DNA of 64,000 nt from Prorocentrum cordatum (lineage: Eukaryota; Sar; Dinophyceae; Prorocentrales; Prorocentraceae). Position 1 is the stretch's first letter; every line of letters begins with the position of its first letter. The DNA lies in contig CAUYUJ010000930.1 in assembly GCA_963575745.1 (NCBI GenBank), positions 1 through 64,000 of the forward strand, written 5' to 3'. Below are positions 48,452 to 61,805 of this stretch, in pieces. Under the pieces are notes generated by a model, which saw only the letters and a list, made by a program, of their open reading frames with translations, was not told where the DNA came from and made no database searches. A program made the translations under genes and the position numbers.

Positions 48452-49351
48452 TCAAATCTCTGTCGAGCGCGTCTTGGCCATGATGGCCGCCAGGAGCTGC
48501 GACAAGTCCCCAAATCGCTTCTCGTCGAAGCGAACGCCGGGCTCGGACGCCTTGTCCTTGAAGACCGCGAGGACCTTCGGGTCTGGCTTCTTCGACCGGC
48601 CCTTGGGCGCCACGAGGGCATCGAGCGCCTTGCGGTAGACTGCAAAGCGTTGCCGATCCGACGCTGGGGAGTCCTCCGTCGGCACGGCCTCGTCCATGGC
48701 CCAGTCGATAGTCTTCGTGTTCCTGGCCTGGTGCATGCGGTCAGGCTTGAACTTTTTGATGCCGTCGAGCGTGTACTGGGTGACCGTCTTCTTGGATGCC
48801 CGACCCCTTCCTGAGAGTGCCCGGGGCGTGTGAGCCGACGCAGGCTGCGCCTCAGGGATCGCCTCCGTAGCCTCGACATGCGCCTGGCCCTGGTCTGCAA
48901 GAAGGGCGGCGACCGTGTGGGTCATGTTGGACAGGCACTCGCCTGACGTGGACTGCTCGGCTCGTTTGTACGGGCTCTGGGTCGAGATCCAAGCTAGGAA
49001 AACCGAGAAGGAGAAGGTGTCCGAGTCGAGGGGCACGAACGGCACAATCTTTTGCAGGTTGCGCCTGGCTTGCGCCCGCATGATGTAGGGGCAATACTCT
49101 TCGGCGTTCTGGGAGATCTCCCTCCGGGTCTTGGCGGTGCACAAGGAGATGCACCTGCGCATCATCTCGGCGTTGCATTTCTTGCGCTCATTGATGAAGT
49201 CCTCCGTGCCGAACGGGATGTCGGGCTTGTAGTCGGGGGGGAGGGCGTAAGCTGTCTCCAGAAGCTTAGATGCAACGGCGTCCCCCGAGAAGAGTAGCTC
49301 GCGGACCTCAATGTCGGACAGCTTTTGGATGGCACTCTTGGCGGCCTGCAC
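48452..49351 (-). CDS. Unknown conserved domain of the GIY-YIG element, copy B
   Basis: 299 residues, the intact version of the domain broken in copy A. It has PDYKPDIPFGTEDFINERKK, CTAKTRREISQNAEEYCPYI (the part deleted in A), PLDSDTFSFSVFLAW and KALDALVAPKGRSKKPD. The frame is open further upstream to the truncation at 49476. It ends at the same TGA as copy A. The function is unknown; by position it links a Gag-like knuckle to a nuclease. Confidence 0.55.
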   Translation of the reverse strand: MQAAKSAIQKLSDIEVRELLFSGDAVASKLLETAYALPPDYKPDIPFGTEDFINERKKCNAEMMRRCISLCTAKTRREISQNAEEYCPYIMRAQARRNLQKIVPFVPLDSDTFSFSVFLAWISTQSPYKRAEQSTSGECLSNMTHTVAALLADQGQAHVEATEAIPEAQPASAHTPRALSGRGRASKKTVTQYTLDGIKKFKPDRMHQARNTKTIDWAMDEAVPTEDSPASDRQRFAVYRKALDALVAPKGRSKKPDPKVLAVFKDKASEPGVRFDEKRFGDLSQLLAAIMAKTRSTEI

Positions 49352-49571
49352 CCCGCTCTCCGGCGCACCGACGTGGTTGGGTGGGTAAGCCTGGCCTTGC
49401 CCGTGGTCCCTGGTGGCTGGGAGGTCGCGGGGGCCACGGGGGTCCTGTTCCCGGCGAGGAGCCCGATCGAAGTACTGGGCCCGCCACCGCCGGGCAGACG
49501 CAGCGCGAGCGCGATCGAGAGGCCGCGGCGGCGGCTTGCACGCGACCGGGGCGGCGCGCTGCAGGGTGTGG

Positions 49572-49864
49572 GAGGGCGGAAGCGAGGCCTCCTCCTCCTC
49601 CTGCTCCTCCTCCTCCGCCTCCGCCTTCTCCTCCTCCGCCTCCTCCCCCGTTCGCCTCCTCCTCCTCCTCCTGCTCCTCCTCCTCCTCCTCCTCCGCCTC
49701 CTCCTCCTCCTGCTCCTCCTCCTCCTCCTCCCCCTCCGCCTCCTCCGCCTCCTGCTCCTCCTGCTCCTCCTCCTCCTGCTCCTCCTCCTCCCCTCCTCCT
49801 CCTCCTCCTCCTCCTCCTCCTCCTCCTCCTCCTCCTCCTCCTCCTCCTCCTCCTCCTCCTCCTC
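49572..49864 (+). repeat. CCT trinucleotide tract
   Basis: Degenerate CCT/CCG units, nearly pure from 49795 to 49862. Confidence 0.95.
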
Positions 49865-49955
49865 GGCGGTTGGCGACGATGGGGGAAGTGGATTAGAGGG
49901 GGAACATCGACATGGAATCGACGATACGTCGCCGGCAGATCGTCGCTAGGCCCCC

Positions 49956-50144
49956 GTGGGCGAACCTGCACGCTCCGGGGCTGGGCTGGGCTATCGGGCC
50001 CATATCGGCGATCAGTGGGCGCTTGGGGACGGTGCGTCCCCACGCCCTGAGCCAGTCCCCCAAAACATTGCCCCCGAGGAGGGGAGTTGTTTGTTCAACG
50101 CTGCGCTTCGCTGTTGCGTGCTCCGTTCCCTCAAGGCTGTCTGA
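49956..50144 (+). CDS. Short ORF with an OTU-like catalytic Cys motif
   Basis: 62 residues ending IAPEEGSCLFNAALRCCVL. The segment EGSCLFNAAL resembles the D-G-x-C-L-F-x-A motif carrying the catalytic Cys of OTU proteases. Nothing after it continues the domain, so it would be a fragment. It is on the opposite strand and 15 kb away from the OTU-like C-terminal fragment at 34.6 kb. Weak assignment. Confidence 0.2.
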   Translation: MGEPARSGAGLGYRAHIGDQWALGDGASPRPEPVPQNIAPEEGSCLFNAALRCCVLRSLKAV

Positions 50145-50323
50145 GAGGGTGGCGCTCCGGACCTCACCAGGATCCGCCACTTCCGCCACCCCTCAGCCAG
50201 CTCTCGAGGGAGAAAGAGAAGCACGAAGAGCCCGAGCCCCCCTCGGGGCCCCTCCCGAGGAGGGGAGTGGGGGGAGGGGCACGCTGGGCGCGCCCGCGCC
50301 CCTCCTGGCGCTTGCGGGCCAAA

Positions 50324-50326
<3 letters not shown>

Positions 50327-50390
<64 letters not shown>
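50327..50390 (+). repeat. CT then TA dinucleotide microsatellites
   Basis: CT repeats to about 50361, followed directly by TA repeats to about 50388. Confidence 0.95.
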
Positions 50391-50394
<4 letters not shown>

Positions 50395-50399
50395 CTCCG

Positions 50400-51890
50400 C
50401 GCGTCGCGGCGCGCGGCCCCAGTGGCACGCTGCGCCCTGCGAGCGGGGCGCGCGTGCTCCGCTCCGCGGGGCGGGAGACTGGGGAGAGGCTGGGCGTTAC
50501 GGTCGCCTGGTGCTTCCTTTGAGCGTTGCGGTCGCCTGGTGCTCTTGAGAACGCTGGCGTCAAAGCAGCTGCGTCCATCGCTGGGCCGTCCGGGCGGGGG
50601 TCCTCTGGGGGCTCCTCGGGGTGTCTTGGGGCCCTCTGGGGTCGTTCTGGGGACGGGGAGCCTGGCCCGCCTTGGGGCCCTCCCGAGGTTCTCGTCGGTC
50701 ATGTGCGGTTGTGCTCCGTCGCGCCGAGGCTCGGCGGGCCGGAGCTGGCGCGGAGGGACCCGCTGAGCCCAGGTTCCCGACCGCAGGCGCGCTCGCGCCA
50801 CGTCCAGCGTCTGCCCCAATGCCCTTCCCCGCTCCCCATGACAGACGAGCGCGTTCCACGACTCGCACGGTGACTGCTCGCAGGTGGCCTGGATCCGCCG
50901 GAGGGCTCTACGAGAAGCTGCATCGGAGCAGACGCTACGCGTACGTTTCGGACACTTGCGAGGAGGCACTCTGCGAGCAGTGGAACGCGCTCGGTGATAT
51001 CAGGCTGTCTCCCCCTCTCTGTTCGCAGAGTCGGGTGTCGGGAAAGGCATGGGGACCGAAAGGGGGCATCCGAATGAAAGAAGACCTTCGCCGAGGGAGT
51101 CAGGAACACGAACGCCACAGCTGCGTCGACAGCGCAGTTCTCTTGGGCGAAGGCCCCATGGCGAAAACCCCGCCAGCCCTCTGAGCGACAGGTGGTCTCA
51201 CGATGTCTCTCTTTCCTCTTCCACAACCCCTTCTTCACCTTCGGGGAAGGGTTTATCACATTTCCCTATTCATATACACCCCCTGCCCAACCTGGCCGGC
51301 GGCCAACCCGCAACCATGACGACCCCATGAGGGCCACCCCCCCACACCATCCCTGTCAAAAAACAACACAAAACACACCCTGCCTCGACATTTGGGGCAT
51401 GCGCGGCCGCCCCGCGACCAATTTGTATGGTACTTGGGACGGCTGGGGTGCCAACAGGTCCCACCTGCCTTCTGGGCGCAGGTAGTCGACCGCCTGGTTT
51501 GACACATGAGTGGCTGCTGCCTTTTCGCCTTACCGTTTACGATGGGATTTTCGAAGCCTCCAAATGGCTCCAAAATTGGCCAAGAAAGCTCAAAGCCGGG
51601 CCCAAGAGCCCCTATTGGTTCCCAGTGGCTGGCGCACCTGGCGCGGCTGGAGCACGTGGAACACTGGGCGCACGTGGAGCACGTGCCGCACCTGGCGCGC
51701 CTGGCACACTTGGGCCTCCAGGGTCTGGTGCATCTGGAACCCGTGACGTCTGCGGCGTCCTTCGCGACATGCTGACTCCCAGTTGTTGCGCATGTCTCGG
51801 GAGGGCGAGTGGGAGTGAGCAAGACGGCTTGCGGGCAGGTGGGATGCTTGACCCCCCTCCCCGGACCTGGACGGGAGGGGGTCGCGAGCG
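50400..51890. other. GC-rich unassigned stretch
   Basis: Open frames on both strands. One plus-strand segment (about 50890-51000, GLYEKLHRSRRYAYVSDTC) looks natural but no family is recognised. At 51630-51720 a degenerate GGCGCACSTGG-type repeat is visible. Confidence 0.3.
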
Positions 51891-51899
51891 GCCAGGGCG

Positions 51900-52580
51900 T
51901 CCAAGATAGCCCAAGATGGATCCAAGAGGGCCTCAGAGAGCCCAAGATAGCCTCCAAGATCGCTCAAGATAGCCCAACATGGCTCAAGATAGCTAAGAAC
52001 AATCCTCCAAGAGGACCCAAGAGGGCCACAAGACGGTTCCAGATGCTTCTCACAACCCCTCAGGACCTCCCCGAGAAGCCAACATTCTGCAAAGACCTAA
52101 GGAAAATCAATGATTATTGACTTCTCGCCTTTCGCTACCGATACGCTTGTGAGGCCTTAAGATGGCCCTAAGATGGCCCAAGGGAACTCCAAGGACGGCC
52201 CAAGAGGCTCTCAAGATTGCCCCAAGAGCGCTCAAGATCGCCCTAAGGGGGCCCCAAGACCGCCCCAAGACGCTATTTCGATGGCCCCGGAGGGAGGAGG
52301 CCAATCGAGGATTCCCCCTCCTTGGATCGATGGTCTCCAAGATGGTCCCAGGAGGCGCTCCATAGCTCCCAAAAGGGCCCCTCGAGAGCCCAAGGAGAGG
52401 CCCAAGAGGGCCCCATGAGAGCCCCGGGGCGCCCTAAAAGAGCCCCAAGAGGACCCCAAGAGACCCTAAGATCCCCAAGAGGGCCCCAAGATGCCCCAAA
52501 AAATCTCCAAGAGGACCCCAATATCCCCAATACAACCCCGTAGCTCCAAGAAGGCCTCCGATGCTCCAAGATAGCCTCCA
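51900..52580 (+). repeat. CCAAGATGGCCC / CCAAGAGGGCCC minisatellite
   Basis: Degenerate 9-18 nt units around CAAGA(T/G)(G)GCCC, in two blocks (51900-52060 and 52140-52580) separated by a short AT-richer piece. Confidence 0.8.
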
Positions 52581-52599
52581 AGATGGCTCAAAACCCTCC

Positions 52600-54130
52600 T
52601 TCCTCTCCTCACCTTGCACGCTCTGTTTCACTATATCTGTCTCTTCTCTCCATTTCCTGGCAGCTCTCATGGGCAGGGCTTCTGAATGGGCTGGAGGGGG
52701 TTCGCGAAGCGTAAGCAATAAAGTACGGCAAACGCACGAGCGAGAGAAACACTTTCAAAGGAAGCAAGCATTTTGGTTGCATGCAGCAACCACCACTGCC
52801 ACCGCCGCGGCGACAGCGTCATTTCGTTGGGCGGGTGCTCTCTCTGGCTATCATGAAAGATGGCGAACGCACAGGTGGGAGCACCACCTTGCAAAGGCAG
52901 ACAATGTTCGGAGTGGAAATAAACACACATCGACAGGCAGATCGGACCCATCGCGTGTGCAGCAACATTGCATACGATGTAAATCCCTAAAACCAGCACG
53001 ACGTCAAGAGAGAGAGAGAGAGGGAGAATGAGGGTAATGAGTGGCTGAGGGCCGCCTTGAAGATAAGAATGCTGACCCACGAGCTTCGTCAGAGGCGGCC
53101 GGCTGGTTAGTGCCTCCTCCTGCCCGGTGTCTGCGGCGAGCTCAGGGGGAAGTGAGAACGGGCGGTCCTTCTCAGAAGGCTCGGAAATCCACCGGCCTTC
53201 GAAAAAGTTGTCTGAACCTTCCCCGAAGACACAGAAAACTTCTCAGAAGGCGCAAGGGCTTCTCAGAAGTCCCGCCGCCTTCTGAGAAAGCCTTCTCCTT
53301 CTCACTTGCCCCCCTCGCTCGCCGCCGACAGAAGCCTGGACACAGCAGACTCCCGAGCGAAGGACGCAGTTCAAGGAGGAACAGAAAGGCAGCAAGACGA
53401 ACGAAGAAGAGACGACGAGGAGTCTGGGTAAGGGGAAGACCATCGCAGATGACGGAGACGCGGGCGGAAGGCGAACGGAGAGCTCCCGCGTCACCTCGAC
53501 CACAGACAGTACCAGCCCAGAGGCTGGGGCAGCAATGAACGCCTCAGGCCACGTGGCTTCTAGTGGTGGCAGCACGCTGATCGCGAAAGTCCGATCCGAC
53601 CGGGTGCGCTAGGATTTCCTATTGATCGTGATCCCCCTCCGCAATGAACTCAACGGCCACGAGTAAAAAGGTGCACGTGTGTGAAGGCCACGAAACGGCC
53701 CAGTCTCGAGCGCAAGCACTTGCAGACACGCGCACGCGTGCTCCCGCGCGCACACTCTTGTCTGCCAGGCTGCCGCGAGCATGCTGCAGTCGCAGACGAC
53801 ATCGACTGTGCTCGAGTCTGCGAGAAGCTGGGTGCGCGTGGAAAAGATGAGCATCGTTTAACCGATCCCTATCCCCACTCGCGCGGCCTGGGCCCCACTG
53901 GCCGGTTTACCCCCTAGATGGGGATATAGGCAGTTTCTGTCAGATTTCGAAGGGTGTATCCCCAACTGGGAGATGAGATTGTGGGGGTCTGGATGGGGAT
54001 AGGGATAGATGGGGATGGGGATCGGTCAAACAATACTGAACAGAGCGTCCGACGATGTGCGCATTCGAGCACTCAGCCCAGCTCGCCGGCCTCCGCGGGA
54101 ACTGTGGCCCTCTGCCACGGCACCTGTGAC
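52600..54130. other. Unassigned stretch with CTTCTCAGAAG palindromes
   Basis: No gene is recognised. CTTCTCAGAAG occurs at 53168-53178, 53239-53249 and 53259-53269, with a variant at 53279. These also have a CT-N-AG centre. A short GATGGGGAT-type repeat lies at 53990-54025. Confidence 0.4.
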
Positions 54131-54135
54131 ATCCA

Positions 54136-54324
54136 ACTTCGCCTTCCTCCTCCAACTCCTCCTCCTCCTCCTCCTCCTCCTCCTCCTCCTCCTCCTCCTC
54201 CTCCTCCTTCCTTCTCCTCCTCCTCCTCCTCCTCCTCCTCCTCTTCCTCTTCTCCTCCTCCTCCTCCTCCTCCTCCTCCTCCTCCTCCTCCTCCTCCTCC
54301 TCCTCCTCCTCCTCCTCCTCCTCG
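54136..54324 (+). repeat. CCT trinucleotide tract
   Basis: Nearly pure CCT, interrupted at 54209-54215 and 54243-54252. Confidence 0.95.
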
Positions 54325-54377
54325 TGACGTTGGCCGTACTAGAAGCGAGGTTTGCAGCGTTCTGGTGGCAAATGACG

Positions 54378-56345
54378 CCATGGAAATTATCCTGGCGAAG
54401 AACCCAACCATCTGCAGTTGTGGGTACCGCAATTGTGAAAATCTTCTTCGGTGAAACTCCCTATGGGGCCACGAAGCGCTGCACTGGATGGGAGGGAACG
54501 GTGTTCTGGGTGAGTGGTGTGTCAAGTAAGGTTTCCGGGACGCATGCGGACGGTCCCACTGGTGGCTTCGGTGGAGCTCCCCATGGGGCCACGAAACGCT
54601 GTACTGGGCAAATGAAAATGCCAAATTGGGCTTCCGGGACGCATGCGGACGGTCCCACTGGAGACTTCGGTGGAACTCCCTATGGGGCCACGAAACGCTG
54701 TACTGGGTGGAAAATGCCAAATTGGGCTTCCCGGACGCATGCGGACGGTCCCACTGGGGGCTTCGGTGGAGCTCACTAAGGGGCCACGAAACCTTGTATT
54801 GGGTGGGTAAAAATGCCACGTTGGGTTTTCGGGACGCATGCGGACGGTGGCACTGGGGCCTTCGGTGGAGTTCCCTGCGGGGCCACGAAATTCTGGACTG
54901 GATGGGTGAAAATGCCACAATGGGTGTTTCGGGACGCTTGCGGACGGTCCCACTGGGGCCTTCGGTGGAGCTCCCTGTGGGGCCAGGGGCCACGAAACAC
55001 TGCACTGGGTGGGTGAAGATGCCACATTGGGTGTGCGGGACGCATGTGGACGGTGGCACTGGGGCCTTCGGTGGAGCTCCCTATGGGGCCACGAAACGCT
55101 GTACTGAGTGGGGGGGACGCATGTGGACGGTGGCACTGGGGCCTTCGGTGGAGCTCCCTATGGGGCCACGAAGCGCTGCACTGAGCGGGGGGGGTACTGA
55201 GCGGTGGACGCATGTGGACTGGGGCCTTCGGTGGAGCTCCCTATGGGGCGCTGGAGTGGGGGGGACGCATGTGGACGGTGGCACTGGGGCCTTCGGTGGA
55301 GCTCCCTATGGGGCCACGTGGGTGGGGGGGACGTATGTGGACGGTGGCACTGGGGCCTTCGGTGGAGCTCCCTATGGGGCCACGAAGTGCTGTACTGAGT
55401 GGTGGGACGCATGTGGACGGTGACACTGGGGCCTTCGGTGGAGCTCCCTATGGGGCCACGAAACGCTGTACTGAGTGGGGGGGACGTATGTGGACGGTGG
55501 CACTGGGGCCTTCGGTGGGGCTCCCTATGGGGCCACGAAGCGCTGTACTGAGTGGTGGGACGCATGTGGACGTGACACTGGGGCCTTCGGTGGAGCTCCC
55601 TATGGGGCCACGAAACGCTGTACTGAGTGGGGGGGACGCATGTGGACGGTGGCACTGGGGCCTTCGGTGGAGCTCCCTATGGGGCCACGAAACGCTGTAC
55701 TGAGTGGGGGGACGCATGTGGACGGTGGCACTGGGGCCTTCGGTGGAGCTCCCTATGGGGCCACGAAGCGCTGTACTGAGTGGACGGTGGCACTGGGGCC
55801 TTCGGTGGAGCTCCCTATGGGGCCACGAAACGCTGTACTGAGTGGGGGGACGCATGTGGACGGTGGCACTGGGGCCTTCGGTGGAGCTCCCTATGGGGCC
55901 ACGAAACGCTGTACTGAGTGGGGGGGACGCATGTGGACGGTGGCACTGGGGCCTTCGGTGGAGCTCCCTATGGGGCCACGAAACGCTGTACTGAGTGGGG
56001 GGGACGCATGTGGACGGTGGCACTGGGGCCTTCGGTGGAGCTCCCTATGGGGCCACGAAACGCTGTACTGAGTGGGGGGGACGCATGTGGACGGTGGCAC
56101 TGGGGCCTTCGGTGGAGCTCCCTATGGGGCCACGAAGCGCTGCACTGAGTGGGGGGGACGCATGTGGACGGTGGCACTGGGGCCTTCGGTGGAGCTCCCT
56201 ATGGGGTTACGAAACGCGGTACTGGGTGGGGGGACGCATGCGGACGGTGGAGAGGAGGAGGGGGCAGAGGAGGAGGAGAAGGAACGCGGGGACCGTCTCT
56301 TCAAAACGAGGACCCAACAACACAGGTTGGTTGGGAAAAATACCC
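54378..56345 (+). repeat. 77-bp satellite element, copy 2
   Basis: About 20 tandem units with the same core as copy 1 (GGGGCCTTCGGTGGAGCTCC). Units are longer, about 90-108 bp, in the left part (54540-55020), where they contain an extra AAAATGCCA(A/C)ATTGGG segment. They are about 77 bp in the right part, several of them identical. The left flank (CTGGCGAAGAACCCAACC) and right flank (CCGTCTCTTCAAAACGAGGA) are shared with copy 1. Confidence 0.85.
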
Positions 56346-57350
56346 GCTTAACGCAGCGGTGTTAGCAAATTGGGCGGCAGGCCCGTGCGGATCAGGAGTA
56401 AAAGCAAAAGCACCGTACCCAAGGGCTAGAGTAACGACGCCTGCCGCCGATGTGGAGGATGGGAGAGCAATCGACAAATCGCAACCTTACTAGCATATGA
56501 ACCGAGGAAGAAAGACCGAACAAGAAAAACTTGAATATACGTGCACGGTACTGCGCTGAGAGCAATTGACCCGCCTGTTGTGGCGCAGCTTCCATGGGTC
56601 ACCGCCTCATGTGTGCTGGGCAGCTGTAGACCTGAACGTTGTGTCGGATCATCCTCTCGCACAGTACTCAAGGAAGTCTGTACGATAGCCCCCTCGCTCC
56701 ATGATACCAGCCCCCGAACCTCCACCAGTCAGTCAAGGCAAGCACTGAGAACAGAGAAGATAGAACAGACGACGCGCAAGAGTTGAGGCGGGCGCGGGCG
56801 GCACTGGCTGGCCTTGTGGCTGGCAGAGTCTAGACAAATCGCAGAAGCGAGTCGTAAAGCAGAGAACCGGAACTGCGTGCTGTGGGTGATGGGGTAAAGC
56901 TGGCGGGGCATAGGATTCAGTCGCTCGCATTCGGCGGCCCACATTGGGGCAGAAGCCCCCCGCCGAAGGCCAAAATGGCCACGATGCGAGAGACTGACTG
57001 CCTACCAGCTCACCCCAACCCAACCCGAAGACCCGAATTTCGGGTTGGGGGGGTACGGGTTCCACATGTATCTTTTGAATGTTCCCCGACCCCCCCCCAC
57101 TGGAAATGGAGGGCAAGTTGAGGCCTTCGGGCTGGGTTGGGGTGGTTTGGTGGGTGGTGAGAGACGCCCTCCGCCACCCATCTACCTCCCATTCCCCTGC
57201 CGCACCTCCACCACCCCGTCCACAGTACATGTCACTGTACCGTGGAGGCAACGCGAAGTGAGCAGGATGGGCGAACGACTTGAGTTGGGGCCGGCACAAG
57301 GCAGTGCTGGCTGGCCCAGTAAAGAGGAAGAAGAAGGCATTTGAGACCTC
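56346..57350. other. Unassigned stretch
   Basis: Minus-strand ORFs at 56426-56725 and 56733-57299 have no recognised domain. An 11-bp stem, CCCAACCCGAA/TTCGGGTTGGG, lies at 57018-57049. Confidence 0.3.
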
Positions 57351-57357
57351 CCAACTG

Positions 57358-57560
57358 GGATCCTCCTCCTCCTCCTTCCTCGTCCTCCTCCACCTCCTCC
57401 TCCTCCTGCTTCCTCCTCCTACTTCCTCCTCCTCCTCCTCCTCCTCCTCCTCCTCCTCCTCCTTCTCCTCCTCCTCCTTCTCCTCCTCCTCCTACTTCCT
57501 CCCCCTCCTCCTCCTCCTCCTCATCCTCCTCCTCCTCCTCCTGCTCCTCCTCCTTCCTAA
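57358..57560 (+). repeat. CCT trinucleotide tract
   Basis: CCT with CTT and CTA variants. Confidence 0.9.
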
Positions 57561-57599
57561 TCCTCCTCCACCCGTGCATTTTTACTCCTCGGGGGAAGG

Positions 57600-57999
57600 C
57601 CTCTTCACCGTTTCAGTTCCTAGGGGGGGTCCCCCGTCTCTGTGACCACCATTGTGGATTTGTGCCCCCCATGAAGGAAAAACCTGCCAGGCCGCATACT
57701 GGCAAAAGAGGGATGGCTGGCCTCTAGCATTTGGGCTGCACAACTCCCAGTATCATGAGGGTTTTGAAAAGAAGGAATAAGCATGCCAAAGCGCATTGAA
57801 GTCGCGTAGGCCGCGCAGAGAGAGAGAGAGAGAGATGTCGATTTGGCTTTGACAGCGAAAGAATATTGAGGAGCAGAGAGGATGCTAAGTGCTTGAACCT
57901 GTAGTAGGTCAGCGATCGAAGGGTAGAGGTAAGCAATAGGCACACCTAAGCTGACTGGCCGAATAGCTGACCAAGTACTGTCTCGAATTACAAAAAAAC

Positions 58000-58030
<31 letters not shown>

Positions 58031-59400
58031 ACTGTGAGCAGCATCGCGTGCAAATCATCTCGCCACCAATCCCGTCCTCCCATACTACCAGCCAACACCC
58101 CGCAATAAGTACGCTGCTAGGCCGGCGCTGCCTGGCCGATGGCAGTGGCACGCTAGAGGCTGGGGCTGTGCTGAGAACACCTGAGAGTGGACACGAGTGT
58201 AAGAGAGGACTGGCAGCTGCGATGCACTGTGAGGCTAGAAGATGCCCGAGGGGAAGGGGATGTAGGATGTAGGACAGGTAAGATGCGTGGCAGTGTGTGG
58301 CCGCGGCAGCAACTGCTAATGGTTACACTGTGAGGCTGGCCTGTGTAGGCTGGCCTTCTGTTCTGGCGGCTGTGAGGATGAAAAGTTGTGACGCCGTCTC
58401 CAGGAATATTTGCGACTCCGACATAACCACGTCGCTCCCAATCCGCCCCATGCCAACTAACCTATACGAAACTCTGAATGGGGGACTAGCTGCAAAAGTA
58501 CAGGGCAGAATGTAATGAGAGAGCACGCAGTGATACAGCAGTTTAGCAGATGAAGAATAGGACTGTGCGCGAGGGCTGCAAAGGGATGTACCTCTTCTGG
58601 CCCGACAGCAAGCAGCAACGACCGGGAAGAAGAAGGAGGGAGCAAGGGGAGTAGCACACCGAGATAGGCGAGAGCAGAGGTCCTATGCTTCCGCAAGCGG
58701 AAGAACGGGGCCTATGCCTCTCCCAGTAGTCAGTCAGGCACGACCCCTGAGAGGGGAAAGGAGGCACACGGGTGCACTAGGATCGGGAGAGGCGAAAACA
58801 GTGAAAGACAAACGAAGACGAAGCCAGAGGAGCCTAGGCACCAACAGACGGGAAGTGAGAGGACGCATGCTAGCCTTCAGTAATCCTCGTACTGCGGTAA
58901 CTCAGGTTATGATGGTAACCGTCGTGGATGTCGTGAGGTCGTAGCCACTGCCATCCTTGTAGTAGTATTGTCCACTACTGGTAACCAACGCCGTTTGGAG
59001 TAACCATCATCCCCAGCAAGGGCGTCCATCGTCAAGTCCCGTTGGGAACGCTGGCTTCGCCGCAGGCAGGGCCTTTCGATGAGGTGCTGGGCGAGAAGGC
59101 GGTGCAGGTGGCGCCTTGCGTTCTGGTACGGGGAATTTCGGCTTCGGCACGCTGCGATGACTGTAGAAATTTGTTGTTGCTGTCGTAGCTCCGCATGGCG
59201 TAGGCTGCGCTGTCGAACTTCAGACAAATACTGCTGTCACTGGACATGGTGATTCCGTGCGGACGGTCAGGATGTAGTCCAAGGACCTGTGGTCAATGTT
59301 GTTGTGGGCGAATATGCTTCCAAGATGGTCCGTGAGTGCGGTCCATGGGGTGGCACCTCTTTGTCCGTCTTGGGCCTGAGCGGCTGGCGTTTTTGGTGGA
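57600..59400. other. Unassigned stretch
   Basis: Holds a GA microsatellite (57816-57835) and a poly-A stretch (57990-58022). Short ORFs such as 59032-59247 minus (71 residues beginning SSDSSICLKFDSAAYAMRS) look natural but match no family known to me. Confidence 0.3.
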
Positions 59401-60689
59401 AGAAATCCTCATCCTCCTCCTCCTCCGCCTCCTCCTCCTCCTCCTTCCCCCTTATCCGAGCTTTCCCCTCGCCCCGCACCTCCCTGAGGCCCGGCCGTTG
59501 CAATTTTGTTCAAACTGGGCGGTTTACCTGCCTCGGGCCCCAGAAGCATCACAGATCGATCCAGCTCGCAGCATGCCGCAGACAGGCCAGGCCTAGGACT
59601 CCGGCCGTGACTTGTTATTGTGTTGTCCGTGTTCGCAAGAGTTCGAATAGTGGATTGACTACAAACTTGATTCACCCCAGATTTGTTTCTCTCGTCGATC
59701 CCATTATTGAGAATTCGTTATTACCTTTCCTTATATATAATACATAAAACAATGTAGATTCCACGATGAAATGAATTTTGGTTAAGTCGATTGTGCAGTC
59801 GATCCCCTACTCGAAACGTCGGATCTCAGGGTCTGGGAAGCACCCCCTGAAGTTCTCTGCGATATCTTCGGCGTCCCAGCGCCGATGCCCCGAGAAGACA
59901 GTCGTCTCCGGCCCCAGGACCGCCAGGCGAGGAGCGCGACCATGGCGACCAGCGGGGGGGGACCCGCGCTTGGCGCGCCTGGCATGAGTGGGGACAGAGT
60001 GGGCGCGATGCCCGGCAGCGATCGTTGGCCGCTATTTGGCAAGCGACCTGTTACTACCTCAAATGGGCAACGCCCGCGGCGACGCCGACAGCGACTGTCA
60101 TGTTCAAAAAATGGGCAGGAACTGCTGCAGGCCTTCGTCCCTCTTCTTTCCGCACCCATCTCAATCTTACCAGAGCGCCGACCCTTCTCTTGGAGGGTGG
60201 CCTGTCTCCTGCCTCCAACGGCTTCCGCCAGCGGGGCCCGTCTCCGTCTCGCCCGCGCCAGTTTCCGCGGACCGTCCGCAAACTTCCGCGTGGGGGGGAG
60301 GCAGGCCAATCATCTCTTGGTCAGAGAAGGGTCCCATCCTAGACCTCTGGACGTCGCGCGGAAATCGCGACGACCAGGAACAACATCCTTGCCAAGGGAG
60401 TATCACAACACGACCCGCGACAGAAAGCCAGTGACATCGGGTGTCCGTTGCTGGGGGGCAGTAAACGTAGGGTGTAGAAATGGGCACCATTCGCGCACCT
60501 GTTGGGCCCTTGGGGGCAATGCAAGGGCCGTCTATGGAGCCTCTTTCGGGATCCTTGAAGCCCACTGTCCTGTAATCCTCGATCCCCCCCCCCTGTTTGC
60601 TGCCCCCCCGTGGCCGTCCGCTCGATCCCATGGACAAGGTCAACAGCTCCAGGGGGGCAGCTCCTCCTCCTCCTCCTCCTCCTCCACCT

Positions 60690-61790
<1,101 letters not shown>

Positions 61791-61805
61791 ATTATGTGTT
61801 TTTTC

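Larger units (their letters stand above)
47620..49476 (-). mobile_element. CCHC / GIY-YIG element, copy B, 5' truncated
   Basis: Aligned to 40852-42684 of copy A with few substitutions. B has 29 nt that A lacks (about 49077-49105), so the middle frame is intact in B. B lacks a G near 48110 and so has a frameshift just before the GIY-YIG core. The zinc-knuckle part is missing; identity ends abruptly at 49476, close to a CCT tract. The 73-bp repeats of copy A are not present. Confidence 0.75.
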
